64,000 bases of DNA from Panorpa germanica (taxonomy: Eukaryota > Arthropoda > Insecta > Mecoptera > Panorpidae), in the NCBI GenBank assembly GCA_963678705.1, contig OY783215.1, positions 15,729,740 to 15,793,739 on the forward strand, given 5' to 3'. Positions 63,146 to 64,000 of the stretch are shown here, piece after piece. Every line of letters begins with the position of its first letter. The first letter of the stretch is position 1. The position numbers and the translations under genes were made by a program. The notes under the pieces were generated by a model. That model saw only the letters and a list, made by a program, of their open reading frames with translations. It was not told where the DNA came from and made no database searches.

Positions 63146-63648
63146 AAGCCTCATTCCAACTCACTGTTTTGATATTTAATTTACGTTTTTATTTTATATT
63201 TTTATCTAGATTTCACGTTTTCTGAATAGGCATTTTTTCTCGCATTCGTGTTTTAATTTGAATTTAGTTAATTTAGTTGGTAATGTTGCGTCGTTAGTAA
63301 TATGAATTTTAACAGTTCGACAGTTGAACAAAATTGAATGTGGAATAATTTAAAATTGCTGTTTTTAATGACAATTAGTAATAAAAATTGTTTTTATTTC
63401 TTTATTTTTGACAAACTAACATTGAACTACTTTTAAATATAAATCCTACTGCATTTTAGCAGATTGTTACGTTGTGTGGGTTATAATATAATATAGTTTT
63501 TTTTAAATTTAGTATTTTTAATTTAGAAACATTGGACCTTGTAAGGTTCTAAAAAAAAACAAAAAAACTTAAAAAAACTTAATGCCATATGATGAACAAT
63601 TTAAATTAAATACAAAATAAAATGAAAACAGTGAGTGGGAATGATACT
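63146..63648. mobile_element. TIR element inserted at TTAA
   Basis: Inverted termini (left about 63146-63170, right 63625-63648) share CATTCC-ACTCACTGTTTT. Both ends abut TTAA (63142-63145 and 63648-63651, boundaries by eye). Removing the element rebuilds TATAGAAATTAAGACATGG, which occurs without insertion at 37699 and 1552 with small changes. TTAA duplication points to piggyBac-type mobilisation; no transposase is inside. Confidence 0.7.
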
Positions 63649-64000
63649 TAAGACATGGTTCACAAACCCACTAAGTTCAAGCTTAAAATTAATTCATTTA
63701 TTTACAAATTACATAATTATGTAGAGAACATTTTGATTTCAAGATTATTATTAATAAAAAAATATATGACATAATTATTATATTTTGTATTTATTATTAT
63801 ATTTGTCGATCTTTATATTTTATTTAACATCGTCACAATTTATTTTCTAATTATATAGTGACCTAAAACTGAAATTACTCGAATCAAAAACACTTATTTG
63901 ATTTACGTATTTATTTAAAAAATGAATATATTACAACATTCGTAAATGACAAGTTCACAGATTAAAACCATATTGTATTTACATATGTAAATTGTAATTT

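Larger units (their letters stand above)
62148..64000. other. Gene-free right flank with two repeats
   Basis: No coding exon seen on either strand. It contains the ATCGATT-rich repeat (62330-62765) and a TTAA-flanked element (63146-63648). The remainder is AT-rich. Confidence 0.55.

Overview
The window is nuclear DNA of an insect. It is AT-rich, has many short GT-AG introns, carries insect transposon types (mariner, tRNA-derived SINE, non-LTR zinc-knuckle fossils), and encodes animal single-copy genes plus an arylalkylamine N-acetyltransferase (AANAT) expansion. A hymenopteran such as an ant, bee or wasp is my best guess, but the species cannot be fixed from the sequence alone.

Region 1 (about 3.2-22 kb) is a compact housekeeping block: ANKZF1/Vms1, prefoldin subunit 4, RAD54B, RPB8 (an RNA polymerase I/II/III subunit), ANKRD13, mago nashi and PIGG. 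Neighbours are mostly convergent or divergent with gaps of 0.3-0.7 kb, so two short divergent promoter regions are implied (RAD54B/RPB8 and ANKRD13/mago). Each gene model below was assembled by hand from splice sites with matching phase, and every total is divisible by three.

Region 2 (22.4-35.6 kb) holds one intact AANAT-like gene (here called A1) whose introns carry mobile-element copies, then NDC80 (kinetochore), then a 12-exon AF10/Alhambra gene (chromatin reader with PHD/ePHD and octapeptide-leucine-zipper).

Region 3 (36-62.2 kb) is a tandem array of seven more AANAT-like GNAT genes, A2 to A8. All share one architecture: a tiny variable first coding exon (46-52 nt), then exons of 53 nt, 174-177 nt and about 490-510 nt, with the same intron phases. 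Two are broken: A4 (+) has a frameshifted exon 3 and a short C-terminus, and A6 has a tRNA-derived SINE inside exon 2 with a 12-bp target duplication. A2 and A6 share blocks that look identical embedded in diverged sequence, which suggests gene conversion. The acetyl-CoA loop motif (R/Q-x-x-G-x-G) is intact in A1, A7 and A8 and degraded to different degrees in A2 to A6.

The array is packed with repeats: several inverted-repeat elements, two mariner fossils, two non-LTR fossils, long TA microsatellites, and three strong inverted repeats, one with 62-bp perfect arms. The ends of the window (1-3.2 kb and 62.1-64 kb) contain no gene I can support, only repeats. No tRNA, rRNA, CRISPR or prokaryotic feature was seen.
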